Origin: Firmicutes bacterium CAG:194
GTDB lineage: Bacteria > Bacillota > Clostridia > Lachnospirales > Lachnospiraceae
Reading direction: 5' to 3'
Length of the DNA stretch: 50,705 nucleotides
NCBI GenBank assembly: GCA_000432915.1
Contig: HF995209.1
Location: 1 to 50,705 of the forward strand
Part shown: positions 42,059 to 50,069 of the stretch, piece after piece
How positions within the stretch are numbered: position 1 is the first letter of the stretch
How the letters are laid out: each line of letters begins with the position of its first letter
Notes under the pieces: model-generated
The model's database searches: none
Told to the model about the DNA's origin: nothing
The model's input: only the letters and a program-made list of their open reading frames with translations
Program-made: the position numbers and the translations under genes

Positions 42059-42557
42059 TCAAAAACTGATATACATCCTGGCTTTTGCGTTCCCATTTTT
42101 CACAGATAGACTGGGCAATCGTTTCTGTCGGAACAGAGATCGTCAGATCAAGCAGCGTCACATGCTTTTCTCTGGCAATCAGATGGGCTTTGTATTCGCC
42201 GTCGGTGCCTTTGAAGAACTCGCTGCTTAAAGAAGCTTCTTCTTTTAAAGAAATGGATTTTTCCTGCAGGTAAGTCTCGATATCTTTTTTGATCTCTGGT
42301 GAAATTCTGTTTTCAAAAAATCCCAGTGTTGTTTTCCCTTCTTCGGTGATCAAAAGCTGTGTCCGGTTACGGATCGTGCGTTCCATGATCATATTGCTGT
42401 CCCGCAGCTGTGCCAGAACGGATTGCAGGTTCATATATGTCGTATATTCTTTTTCTAATATAAAGTCCGTGATCTGTGCTTTGGTCAGCGGAAAATCTAC
42501 GCGATTCAGCATATAAAGCACGATCAATTTATAAAGTGTCAACGGATCCTGTGTCAT
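42042..42557 (-). CDS. DUF4364 family protein
   Basis: This 171-residue protein matches DUF4364: LTLYKLIVLYMLNRVDFPLTKAQITDFIL reads as a winged-helix start, YMNLQSVLAQLRDSNMI as a second helix pair, and LITEEGKTTLGFFENRI as the wing region. The C-terminal part (about 105-171) has regular beta strands. A transcriptional-regulator-like fold is likely, but no target is known. An AAAGGAAGGG site precedes the ATG. It follows the radical SAM gene on the same strand by 74 bases, which contain two small hairpins. Confidence 0.82.
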   Translation of the reverse strand: MTQDPLTLYKLIVLYMLNRVDFPLTKAQITDFILEKEYTTYMNLQSVLAQLRDSNMIMERTIRNRTQLLITEEGKTTLGFFENRISPEIKKDIETYLQEKSISLKEEASLSSEFFKGTDGEYKAHLIAREKHVTLLDLTISVPTETIAQSICEKWERKSQDVYQFLIEQLF

Positions 42558-42581
42558 GGATACCCTTCCTTTCTATAAATG

Positions 42582-42631
42582 TCATGCATCAAAGATGCAT
42601 GATGTAGCCCCGTCCCATCTGCGAAGCAGAT
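42582..42631. repeat. Two tight hairpins with 3-base loops
   Basis: TCATGCATC/AAA/GATGCATGA (42582-42602) and ATCTGC/GAA/GCAGAT (42617-42631) are perfect stems with 3-base loops, separated by TGTAGCCCCGTCCC. The second contains GCGAAGC, known to form an exceptionally stable mini-hairpin in DNA. It lies between the radical SAM stop and the DUF4364 start, without a T run. It looks like a small intergenic repeat element, though only one full copy is in this window. Confidence 0.55.
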
Positions 42632-43627
42632 TTATAATGGGCGGTGGTTCCCGAAATCTTTCCCCTGATAATGCCCGCCTGCTTTTAGTGCTTTATGCAG
42701 GCTGTTTAAAACATCACGTTTCTGCAGACTCCAGATAGGTGCGATCAACAGATCTTTTGGCCCATCGCCGGTGACTCTGTGCAGAACAATTGCAGGGTTT
42801 AAATGGTCAATGCAGCTGCAGAGCAGATCGATATAAGCTTCTTTTGAAAGACAGGAAAAAACGCCGCGCTCATATTCTGCCGCTAAATCTGTACCGCGCA
42901 GGACATGTAAAAGCTGCAGCTTGATCCCAAAGATATTTTTATGACTTAAGTAGTCAATGGTGGCGAGCATATCTGCCCGTGTCTCTCCCGGAAGTCCCAG
43001 AATGACATGGACGATCACGGGAACGGACATTGTCTGCAGCGTCTCAAGCGCTTCTTCAAAACAAGAGAGCGGATAGCCGCGGCGGATATAAAGAGCTGTT
43101 TTTTCATGGACAGATTGCAGCCCCAGCTCTATCCAGACAAATTTATCCGGAAATTCCATCTGGCATTGTTTTATCACATCGAGGACAGGAGCGGGCAGAC
43201 AGTCCGGTCTTGTGGCAATAGAGATCCCGATGATCTTCGGATGGGAGAGTGCCATATGATACAAGGCATACAGTCGTTCAGGTGCTGCATACGTACCGGT
43301 GTATGCCTGAAAATAGGCAATAAAACGCTGCCCGGTCTGCTTGTTGCCAAAACGGGCAAGTGCCTGTGCGATCTGCGCATCGATCGAACTGTTCTGACGA
43401 ATAGCAGTGGCGAATTCACCACTGCCGCCTGCAGAGCAGAAGATGCAGCCACGCGTGCCACACGTTCCGTCTCTGTTGGGGCAGGTAAATCCGCCATCCA
43501 GTGCAATCTTATATATTTTTTCGCCGTATTTCTTTTTTAAATAGGCATTCAGGCTCTGGTACGGCTTATACAAAGCCTCCTCCCGGAGCTGGCTTTCTAT
43601 CGGATCAGATGTGTGATTTGACAGCAT
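42632..43627 (-). CDS. Radical SAM protein, TIGR01212 (YhcC) family
   Basis: This 331-residue protein contains LNAYLKKKYGEKIYKIALDG, then GFTCPNRDG, GTRGCIFCSAGGSGEF with the clustered cysteines of this family, ISIATRPDCLPAPVLD, and VIVHVILGLPGETRADM. The YhcC family resembles oxygen-independent enzymes acting on RNA or cofactors, but its reaction is not known. The start at 43627 has GGAGG 9 bases upstream, and both lie inside the end of the malic enzyme gene (23-base overlap), so translation is probably coupled. Longer upstream frames overlapping malic enzyme are rejected. Confidence 0.88.
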   Translation of the reverse strand: MLSNHTSDPIESQLREEALYKPYQSLNAYLKKKYGEKIYKIALDGGFTCPNRDGTCGTRGCIFCSAGGSGEFATAIRQNSSIDAQIAQALARFGNKQTGQRFIAYFQAYTGTYAAPERLYALYHMALSHPKIIGISIATRPDCLPAPVLDVIKQCQMEFPDKFVWIELGLQSVHEKTALYIRRGYPLSCFEEALETLQTMSVPVIVHVILGLPGETRADMLATIDYLSHKNIFGIKLQLLHVLRGTDLAAEYERGVFSCLSKEAYIDLLCSCIDHLNPAIVLHRVTGDGPKDLLIAPIWSLQKRDVLNSLHKALKAGGHYQGKDFGNHRPL

Positions 43628-44753
43628 TTGCAACAACCTCCGCAACACGCGGATCAAAAGCCTGTGGCATAATATTGTCATCACTGAGTTCATCATCGGA
43701 AACAAGAGAAGCAATGGCGAGTGCGGCAGCAAGCTTCATATCTTCTGTGATCTGTGTGGCACGACCTTCTAAAGCACCCTTGAAAATACCCGGGAATGCA
43801 ACAACATTATTGACCTGATTCGGGAAATCGGATCTGCCTGTACCAACGACTCTGGCCCCGGCTGCTTTTGCAACATCAGGCATGATCTCAGGAACCGGAT
43901 TTGCCATGGCAAATAAGATGGAATCCTGATTCATGGATTTTACCATTTCGGGCGTCACAATATTCGGAGCGGAAACACCGACAAAGATATCTGCACCCTT
44001 TAAAGCATCGGCAAGAGATCCTGTTTCATTATTTGGATTGGTTACCTCTGTCATTTTCTGCTGCATCCAGTTGAGGTTTTCGGAATCCTTTGAAATGATA
44101 CCTGCCTTATCACACATGATCACATTCGGGAAACCATAAGTAAGGAGCAGTTTCGTGATTGCGACACCGGCACTTCCCGCACCGTTGATAACAACCTTGC
44201 AATCCTCTTTCTTCTTATTTACAACCTTTAAAGCATTGATAATACCAGCAAGTACGACAATTGCTGTTCCGTGCTGGTCATCATGGAAAACAGGGATGTT
44301 CAACGTCTGTTTCAGACGTTCTTCAATCTCAAAACATCTGGGAGCACTGATATCCTCCAGATTGATACCGCCATAGTTTGGCGCAAGGTAAGTGATGGTT
44401 TTGATCAACTCTTCCGTATCCTGTGTATCCAGACAGATCGGTACGGCATTGACATTGCCAAATTCCTTGAACAGAACGCATTTTCCCTCCATAACAGGCA
44501 TGGCGGCGAGCGGGCCTATATTACCAAGGCCGAGAACTGCGCTGCCGTCTGAGATAACGGCGACCGTGTTTGCCTTCATTGTATATTTATAGGCAGCTTC
44601 CGGATCTTCTGCGATCACTTTACATGGTTCTGCAACACCGGGGGTATAGGCAAGTGCAAGATCTTCTCTTGATTTGACAGATGCCTTTGCAGTAGTTTCC
44701 AGTTTACCGTTCCATTGTTCATGCAGTTTTAACGCCAGCTCTTTTGATGCCAT
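43605..44753 (-). CDS. NAD(P)-dependent malic enzyme
   Basis: This 382-residue enzyme oxidatively decarboxylates malate to pyruvate. Motifs are DLALAYTPGVAEPC, the substrate and lysine region KANTVAVISDGSAVLGLGNIG, the metal-binding VFHDDQHGTAIV, the Rossmann motif INGAGSAGVAI, and ANPVPEIMP followed by TGRSDFPNQVNNVVAFPG. The length fits the short bacterial type without a phosphotransacetylase domain. The cofactor (NAD or NADP) is not clear. The start at 44753 follows AGAGG; an in-frame ATG at 44840 would pass through the promoter. Its 3' end contains the start of the radical SAM gene. Confidence 0.94.
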   Translation of the reverse strand: MASKELALKLHEQWNGKLETTAKASVKSREDLALAYTPGVAEPCKVIAEDPEAAYKYTMKANTVAVISDGSAVLGLGNIGPLAAMPVMEGKCVLFKEFGNVNAVPICLDTQDTEELIKTITYLAPNYGGINLEDISAPRCFEIEERLKQTLNIPVFHDDQHGTAIVVLAGIINALKVVNKKKEDCKVVINGAGSAGVAITKLLLTYGFPNVIMCDKAGIISKDSENLNWMQQKMTEVTNPNNETGSLADALKGADIFVGVSAPNIVTPEMVKSMNQDSILFAMANPVPEIMPDVAKAAGARVVGTGRSDFPNQVNNVVAFPGIFKGALEGRATQITEDMKLAAALAIASLVSDDELSDDNIMPQAFDPRVAEVVANAVKSHI

Positions 44754-44811
44754 TTTATTATCCTCTTTCTTTGCTGTAATGTGATAATTGATTGATTTAC
44801 AATTACCTATA

Positions 44812-44840
44812 ATGATATAACATCTTTTTGAGGTCTGCAA
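44812..44840 (-). promoter_or_regulatory. Promoter for malic enzyme
   Basis: On the minus strand TTGCAG (44835-44840) and TATCAT (44812-44817) are 17 bases apart, about 59 bases upstream of the start at 44753. Confidence 0.5.
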
Positions 44841-44870
44841 TCCTTTACCACAAGAAAATGTAAAAAGTAC

Positions 44871-44898
44871 TTTACTATTTAAAGTTATTTGTTATACT
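44871..44898 (+). promoter_or_regulatory. Promoter for rho
   Basis: TTTACT (44871-44876) and TATACT (44893-44898) are 16 bases apart. They leave a leader of about 160 bases before the rho start, long enough for autogenous control, which is known for rho in other bacteria. Confidence 0.5.
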
Positions 44899-45063
44899 AT
44901 AGAAGCAAATCGTAATGCGGAATGTTCTTTCTTATTTCATATTGTAGATGTGTGCAGTTATATGCAGACGAAATCCCCAATGAGTTTAGAATCGAATATA
45001 ATATGCAAATAACGGAGCAGATGGTGGGATAAAATCTGGCTGGAACAGGAGGTAATAAAGTTA

Positions 45064-46356
45064 ATGAGAGAAAAGTATGAATCTCTGGCATTAGCGGATT
45101 TAAAAGAAATTGCAAAATCCAGAGGAATCAAAGGCGTGTCCACGATGAAAAAAGCGGATGTTGTGGAAGCAATGCTTGCAGAAGATGAAAAAAGCAAAAT
45201 AAATCCGGAAAAGCTCAGTTCGGATCTGGACAGCGGAATGGAAGTTGGCGGAATCCTGGAGGTAATGCCGGATGGATACGGATTTATCAGAAGTGCAAAT
45301 TATCTGCCGGGTGAAAATGATGTGTATGTGGCACCGAGCCAGATTCGTAAATTCGGGCTGAAGACCGGTGATATTGTTACCGGCAATACAAGAGTGAAGA
45401 CGCAGGGAGAAAAGTTCAGTGCATTGTTATATGTCAAAAAGATCAATGGACTGCATCCGGCGGAACTGGAGCACAGGATCAGCTTTGAAGATCTGACGCC
45501 GATCTTTCCGGATGAAAGACTGAAGATGGAAACAAAAGGATCTTCCATTGCCATGCGCATCATGGATCTGATCAGTCCGGTCGGTAAAGGACAGCGTGGT
45601 ATGATCGTATCACCGCCAAAGGCAGGTAAGACAACCCTCTTAAAAGAGGTTGCAAAATCCATTAAGGCAAATAATCCGGATATGCATCTGATCATTCTTC
45701 TGATCGATGAAAGACCGGAGGAAGTGACAGATATCAGGGAAGCGATCGAAGGACCGAATGTAGAAGTGATCTACTCTACATTTGACGAATTGCCGGAGCA
45801 TCATAAGCGTGTATCCGAAATGGTAATTGAGCGTGCAAAGAGACTGGTAGAACTGAAAAAGGATGTCACGATCCTGCTCGACAGCATTACCAGACTGACA
45901 CGTGCTTACAACCTGACCGTTCCACCGAGCGGCAGAACTTTATCAGGCGGTCTGGATCCGGCAGCTTTGCATATGCCAAAGCGTTTCTTTGGTGCAGCCA
46001 GAAATATGAGAGAGGGCGGAAGCCTTACCATACTGGCAACAGCACTTGTAGAGACTGGTTCCAAGATGGATGATGTGGTATACGAGGAATTCAAAGGAAC
46101 CGGTAATATGGAAATGGTGCTTGACCGTAAGCTTTCCGAAAAACGTGTATTTCCGGCGATCAGCATTCCAAAGTCCGGTACAAGACGTGAGGATCTGCTC
46201 CTTTCGGATGAAGAACTGCAGGCGATCAATGTGATCCGTAAAGCACTGAACAGCATGAAGCCGGATGAAGCGGTGGAAAAGGTCATCGATATGTTTGTCA
46301 GAACGAGAAATAACGATGAATTTGTCAAGATGATACAGAAAATTAAATTTATTTAA
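45064..46356 (+). CDS. rho: Transcription termination factor Rho
   Basis: This 430-residue RNA helicase ends transcription. The N-terminal SAP-like helices (SLALADLKEIAKSRGIKGVS) are followed by the cold-shock-type RNA-binding domain (ILEVMPDGYGFIRS, NDVYVAPSQIRKFGLKTGD). The ATPase core has Walker A SPPKAGKT at residue 183, LLIDERPEEVTD, DSITRLTRAYN and the FFGAARNMREGGSLTILATAL region. No long insertion is present in the N-terminal domain. The ATG lies 10 bases after AGGAGGT. It heads the rho-rpmE-DUF1385-prmC-prfA order common in Clostridia. Confidence 0.97.
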   Translation: MREKYESLALADLKEIAKSRGIKGVSTMKKADVVEAMLAEDEKSKINPEKLSSDLDSGMEVGGILEVMPDGYGFIRSANYLPGENDVYVAPSQIRKFGLKTGDIVTGNTRVKTQGEKFSALLYVKKINGLHPAELEHRISFEDLTPIFPDERLKMETKGSSIAMRIMDLISPVGKGQRGMIVSPPKAGKTTLLKEVAKSIKANNPDMHLIILLIDERPEEVTDIREAIEGPNVEVIYSTFDELPEHHKRVSEMVIERAKRLVELKKDVTILLDSITRLTRAYNLTVPPSGRTLSGGLDPAALHMPKRFFGAARNMREGGSLTILATALVETGSKMDDVVYEEFKGTGNMEMVLDRKLSEKRVFPAISIPKSGTRREDLLLSDEELQAINVIRKALNSMKPDEAVEKVIDMFVRTRNNDEFVKMIQKIKFI

Positions 46357-46366
46357 TAAAAAAGGC

Positions 46367-46395
46367 TTGCCATAGCGGAAAGCCTATGCTACAAT
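46367..46395 (+). promoter_or_regulatory. Promoter for rpmE
   Basis: TTGCCA (46367-46372) and TACAAT (46390-46395) are exactly 17 bases apart, 54 bases before the rpmE start. A short stem (AGGCTT/AAGCCT) overlaps it. Confidence 0.6.
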
Positions 46396-46449
46396 AATAA
46401 AGCTGTTTATGTAGAAACGAAAGTAAATTCATATAGAGAGGTGAAAAAG

Positions 46450-46656
46450 ATGAAAGAAGGAATCCATCCAAACTACTATCAGGCAACTGTAACCTGTAAC
46501 TGTGGCAATACATTTGTAACAGGTTCAACAAAAGAAGATATCCACGTTGAAATTTGTTCTAAGTGCCATTCATTCTATACAGGCCAGCAGAAATCAGCTA
46601 GAACTGATGGACGTATTGATAAGTTTAATAAGAAATACGGCGTTGTTAGTAAATAG
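46450..46656 (+). CDS. rpmE: 50S ribosomal protein L31 (zinc form)
   Basis: This 68-residue ribosomal protein starts KEGIHPNYYQATVTC and has the zinc ribbon cysteines Cys16, Cys18, Cys36 and Cys39 (CNC and CSKC), followed by HSFYTGQQ and GRIDKFNKKYG. It is the C+ (zinc-binding) version, whose loss under zinc limitation is compensated by C- paralogs in some bacteria. The start at 46450 follows GAGGTGA; a GTG at 46441 lies inside that site and is rejected. A strong terminator follows. Confidence 0.97.
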   Translation: MKEGIHPNYYQATVTCNCGNTFVTGSTKEDIHVEICSKCHSFYTGQQKSARTDGRIDKFNKKYGVVSK

Positions 46657-46667
46657 TTTGACGTAAA

Positions 46668-46698
46668 AGGTTGAGATTTCTTATCTCAACCTTTTTTT
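46668..46698 (+). terminator. Rho-independent terminator after rpmE
   Basis: AGGTTGAGAT (46668-46677) pairs perfectly with ATCTCAACCT (46683-46692) around TTCTT and runs into a T7 tract. Confidence 0.93.
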
Positions 46699-46739
46699 GT
46701 TATGGCATCAATTACCATATTTATTAAGCTGTGCAGCAG

Positions 46740-46880
46740 GTTGTAGAAGTGAATATCTGCGCATAATGCAGCCCTGAGCATTGCGGAGTGAGTTTGTGCG
46801 AAGGGTTTCCGGAAAGAAAATCAAGTGTGGCGAAGCCGTATCGCTGCAGCGCAGCTGGATTTTCGAGAGGAGATATAGAA
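46740..46880 (+). promoter_or_regulatory. Structured leader upstream of the DUF1385 gene
   Basis: GAAAATC (46816-46822) pairs with GATTTTC (46858-46864), closing a domain that contains GGCGAAGCC (46829-46837) and GCTGC/AGC/GCAGC (46843-46855) hairpins. The GAGGAG ribosome site follows immediately. The segment is more GC-rich than the preceding terminator region. It matches no riboswitch class I recognise, and a TTGTAG word at 46741 may mark the promoter. Confidence 0.4.
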
Positions 46881-47963
46881 ATGACTAAGAAAAAAACGAT
46901 CGATCATTACTCCGGTATTGGCGGGCAGGCGGTTTTGGAAGGTGTTATGATGAAAAATCAGGATACCTATGCAGTCGCAGTCCGTAAGCCGGATGGAAAG
47001 ATAGAAGTCAAGACAGAGGAATACAAGCCAAGGACAGCCAAATGGACAAAGCTTCCGTTCATCCGTGGTGTGTTCGGCTTCTGGGATTCTCTTGTACTTG
47101 GCATGAAATGCATGACCTATTCCGCTTCTTTTTATGAGGAAGAAGAGGAGGAAGATACTGCGCTGGATAAACTAGGAGATAAGCTCTTTGGCGAGAAAGC
47201 GGAAAATGTGCTGATGGGCATTACCGTTGTATTATCGCTTGTGATCGCGGTTGCACTGTTTATGCTGCTTCCGTATTTCCTGGCGGGCTTTCTGACAAAA
47301 GTAGTTGCCAATGAGACATTGCTGGCATTATTTGAAGGACTGATCCGGCTGATCATTTTTCTTTTGTATGTATCTTTGATCTCTCTGATGAAAGATATCA
47401 GAAGAGTTTACCAGTATCATGGTGCAGAGCATAAATGCATTAATTGCATCGAAAAGGGAAGAATCCTGAATGTGGAGAATGTCAAGAAAAGCTCCAGACA
47501 GCATAAACGCTGCGGTACAAGTTTTCTGCTATTTGTTATGCTGGTCAGTATTATTCTGTTTTTCTTCATTCGTGTGGAGCAGCCGGTTTTACGTGTGGCT
47601 CTCCGTATTTTACTGATCCCTGTGATTGCGGGTATTTCTTTTGAGATTATCCGTCTTGCAGGCAGAAGCAACAATATCATCGTACGGATTATTTCGGCTC
47701 CGGGGCTCTGGCTGCAGAAACTGACAACGAAAGAGCCGGATGAAGATATGATCGAAGTGGCGATCGCATCAGTAGAGGCTGTATTTGACTGGAAGGCTTA
47801 TTTTAAGACTGAGTTTGGCTATGATGTAGATGATGCGATGGAGGTAGAAGCTGAGTCAGAGAAGATCACGGAAGAGCTTGCGGCTGAAAACGCAGATGGA
47901 GCTATGCAGGATGCAGCTGCAGATGATGTAGAACCCGATACAGAAAACGGGAAAGCAGAGTAA
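46881..47963 (+). CDS. DUF1385 family membrane protein (YqhQ-like)
   Basis: This 360-residue protein starts near YSGIGGQAVLEGVMMKNQD, the signature of DUF1385, and contains PFIRGVFGFWDSL and YHGAEHKCINCIE with the family's conserved His/Cys residues. Four or five hydrophobic segments follow (about 110-135, 145-170, 215-260). The C-terminus is a long acidic tail (about 320-360). B. subtilis YqhQ has no firmly established biochemical role. The start at 46881 follows GAGAGGAG; a farther in-frame ATG at 46788 lies in the structured leader. prmC starts 15 bases downstream. Confidence 0.88.
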   Translation: MTKKKTIDHYSGIGGQAVLEGVMMKNQDTYAVAVRKPDGKIEVKTEEYKPRTAKWTKLPFIRGVFGFWDSLVLGMKCMTYSASFYEEEEEEDTALDKLGDKLFGEKAENVLMGITVVLSLVIAVALFMLLPYFLAGFLTKVVANETLLALFEGLIRLIIFLLYVSLISLMKDIRRVYQYHGAEHKCINCIEKGRILNVENVKKSSRQHKRCGTSFLLFVMLVSIILFFFIRVEQPVLRVALRILLIPVIAGISFEIIRLAGRSNNIIVRIISAPGLWLQKLTTKEPDEDMIEVAIASVEAVFDWKAYFKTEFGYDVDDAMEVEAESEKITEELAAENADGAMQDAAADDVEPDTENGKAE

Positions 47964-47978
47964 GGATAGGGTGACGAG

Positions 47979-48830
47979 ATGCAGTATGCCAAGCTCTATC
48001 AAATCGGAAAAGAACAATTACAAAAAGCAGGCATCACGGATGCAGAGCTCGATGCCAGACTTTTACTGGAATTTATATGTCATACGGATCGAAATGCCTT
48101 ATATGCGCATGGAGATCAGGAAATAGAAGATGAGAAAATGCATGATTTCCTGCAGCTGATCGAGAAACGGGCAGCGCATATCCCGCTGCAGCATCTGACG
48201 GGGGAGCAGAATTTTATGGGGCTGGATTTTCTGGTCAATGAGCATGTGCTGATCCCCAGACAGGATACGGAGATTTTGGTGGAAGAAATCATGCGTGATC
48301 TGCATGACGGGATCCGGATTTTGGATATGTGTACGGGTTCCGGCTGTATTTTGTTGAGCCTTCTGCATTATTCCAATGATTGCAGCGGCGTTGGCGTCGA
48401 GGTATCTGAGGATGCACTTGCAGTTGCCAGGCAGAATGCAGACAGGCTTGCGGAAAAGCAGGCGGTGTTTATACAGAGTGATCTGTTTGAGAAGGTAGAG
48501 GGCAGCTTTGATCTGATCGTTTCCAATCCACCCTATATCAGATCGCAGGAGATCGCAGGGCTGATGCCTGAGGTGCGAGAGCATGAACCGCATCTGGCAC
48601 TGGATGGCAAGGATGATGGTCTGCATTTTTACAGAGAGATCATAAAAGGGGCAATGCTTCATCTGAAACGAGGCGGTCAGCTCTTTTTTGAAATCGGTTA
48701 TGACCAGGGAGAGGCTGTACAAGCACTTCTTGCGGCAAACGGATATACAGAGATAGCAGTAGTAAAAGATTATGCCGGGCTCGACAGAGTCGTATATGGC
48801 ACATTTCTTGGAGGAAGTTCAAATGTTTGA
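47979..48830 (+). CDS. prmC: Peptide chain release factor N5-glutamine methyltransferase
   Basis: This 283-residue methyltransferase modifies the GGQ glutamine of release factors. The N-terminal helical domain (about 1-75) holds DAELDARLLLEFI and PLQHLTGEQNFMGLDF. The SAM-binding domain has ILDMCTGSGCILLSLL and the catalytic NPPY at residues 183-186 (VSNPPYIRSQE). It overlaps its substrate gene prfA by 8 bases, the usual arrangement. Confidence 0.96.
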   Translation: MQYAKLYQIGKEQLQKAGITDAELDARLLLEFICHTDRNALYAHGDQEIEDEKMHDFLQLIEKRAAHIPLQHLTGEQNFMGLDFLVNEHVLIPRQDTEILVEEIMRDLHDGIRILDMCTGSGCILLSLLHYSNDCSGVGVEVSEDALAVARQNADRLAEKQAVFIQSDLFEKVEGSFDLIVSNPPYIRSQEIAGLMPEVREHEPHLALDGKDDGLHFYREIIKGAMLHLKRGGQLFFEIGYDQGEAVQALLAANGYTEIAVVKDYAGLDRVVYGTFLGGSSNV

Positions 48831-49893
48831 TAAGTTAGAGGATTTATTGATCCGATATGAAGAGATCATGGGAGAGCTTAGTTCTCCGGGGATTGCGGAT
48901 AACCAGGCAAGATTCCGCAAACTGATGAAGGAGCAGAGTGATCTGACACCTATCGTCAACGCCTATAAAGAATATAAAGAATGTAAGGAAACTGTTGCAG
49001 ATTCGCTTTCCATGCTGGAGGGAGAAAGCGATGAAGAAATGCGCGAAATGCTGAAAGAAGAAATGAATACGGCAAAGAAGCGTATTGAAGAATTAGAGCA
49101 TGAACTGAAGATCCTGTTACTTCCAAAGGATCCGAATGATGATAAAAACGTTATCGTAGAGATCCGTGCAGGTGCAGGTGGAGATGAAGCAGCCCTGTTT
49201 GCTGCAGAGATCTATCGTATGTATGTGCATTATGCGGAAAGCAAGCACTGGAAGGTCGAGACAATGGAAATGGAAGAGATTGGTATTGGCGGTATGAAGT
49301 CCGTTACATTCATGGTAACAGGACAGGGTGCTTATTCCGTACTGAAATATGAATCCGGCGTGCATCGTGTACAGCGTGTTCCGGAAACGGAATCCGGCGG
49401 ACGTATCCATACATCCACGATCACGGTTGCAGTAATGCCGGAAGCAGAGGATGTAGATGTTGTCATTGATGATAAAGATATCAGAATTGATGTCTGCCGT
49501 TCTTCGGGAGCAGGTGGACAGTGTGTCAATACAACTGACTCGGCGGTTCGTTTGACACATATTCCGACCGGTATTGTGATCTACAGCCAGACAGAAAAAT
49601 CACAGATCCAGAATAAAGCAAAGGCATTCCAGCTGCTGCGTACCAAACTGTATGATTTAGAGCAGCAGAAGGCACATGATGCGGAAGCAGAGCTTCGTAA
49701 GAGCCAGGTCGGAACAGGAGACCGTTCCGAAAAGATCCGTACTTACAACTTCCCACAGGGACGTGTAACCGATCATCGTATCAACCTGACACTGTACAAG
49801 CTGGATAAGATCATGGACGGAGATATCCAGGAGATCATAGATGCCTGCATCGCCGCTGATCAGGCAGCTAAACTCGCAAAGATGAACGAATGA
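48823..49893 (+). CDS. prfA: Peptide chain release factor 1
   Basis: This 356-residue factor ends translation at UAA and UAG. The codon-recognition region VQRVPETESGGRIHTST has the PxT tripeptide (PET here), and the hydrolysis motif GAGGQCVN has GGQ at residues 231-233. The start at 48823 follows GGAGGAAG and overlaps the prmC stop; an in-frame ATG at 48772 lies inside prmC and is rejected. Length and domain order are normal. A strong terminator closes the operon. Confidence 0.97.
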   Translation: MFDKLEDLLIRYEEIMGELSSPGIADNQARFRKLMKEQSDLTPIVNAYKEYKECKETVADSLSMLEGESDEEMREMLKEEMNTAKKRIEELEHELKILLLPKDPNDDKNVIVEIRAGAGGDEAALFAAEIYRMYVHYAESKHWKVETMEMEEIGIGGMKSVTFMVTGQGAYSVLKYESGVHRVQRVPETESGGRIHTSTITVAVMPEAEDVDVVIDDKDIRIDVCRSSGAGGQCVNTTDSAVRLTHIPTGIVIYSQTEKSQIQNKAKAFQLLRTKLYDLEQQKAHDAEAELRKSQVGTGDRSEKIRTYNFPQGRVTDHRINLTLYKLDKIMDGDIQEIIDACIAADQAAKLAKMNE

Positions 49894-49913
49894 GCTATTC
49901 GTGCAAAATAAAA

Positions 49914-49959
49914 AGGGATATGATATTCTCACTTGTGAAGAATATCATATCCTTTTTTT
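49914..49959 (+). terminator. Rho-independent terminator after prfA
   Basis: GGATATGATATTCT (49916-49929) pairs perfectly with AGAATATCATATCC (49939-49952) around a 9-base loop and runs into a T7 tract. Flanking A residues let it work partly in reverse. Confidence 0.93.
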
Positions 49960-49972
49960 ATTTTATAAGGAT

Positions 49973-50020
49973 GCAAACGTCACCGAGAAGAAGCATAGCG
50001 TATTCGAGGTGAACGTTTGC
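49973..50020. repeat. Inverted repeat between prfA and the PPi-PFK gene
   Basis: GCAAACGT (49973-49980) pairs with ACGTTTGC (50013-50020), extended by CACC (49981-49984) with GGTG (50008-50011) and one bulged A. It lies between the two terminators of convergent genes, so it serves neither obviously. It could be a small structured RNA or repeat element. Confidence 0.5.
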
Positions 50021-50026
50021 ACCAAA

Positions 50027-50056
50027 AAATCCCCGGTTCTTTTGAACCGGGGATTT
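50027..50056 (-). terminator. Terminator of the PPi-PFK gene
   Basis: AAATCCCCGGTTC (50027-50039) pairs perfectly with GAACCGGGGATTT (50044-50056) around TTTT. On the minus strand a T run follows, 14 bases after the stop codon. Confidence 0.92.
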
Positions 50057-50069
50057 GCTATATCCGTGA

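Noticed and set aside
48823..49893. PET in place of the PAT/PVT tripeptide of release factor 1 as an anomaly
   Set aside because: Only the first and third positions (P and T) are strict in RF1; the middle residue varies, so it is ordinary.
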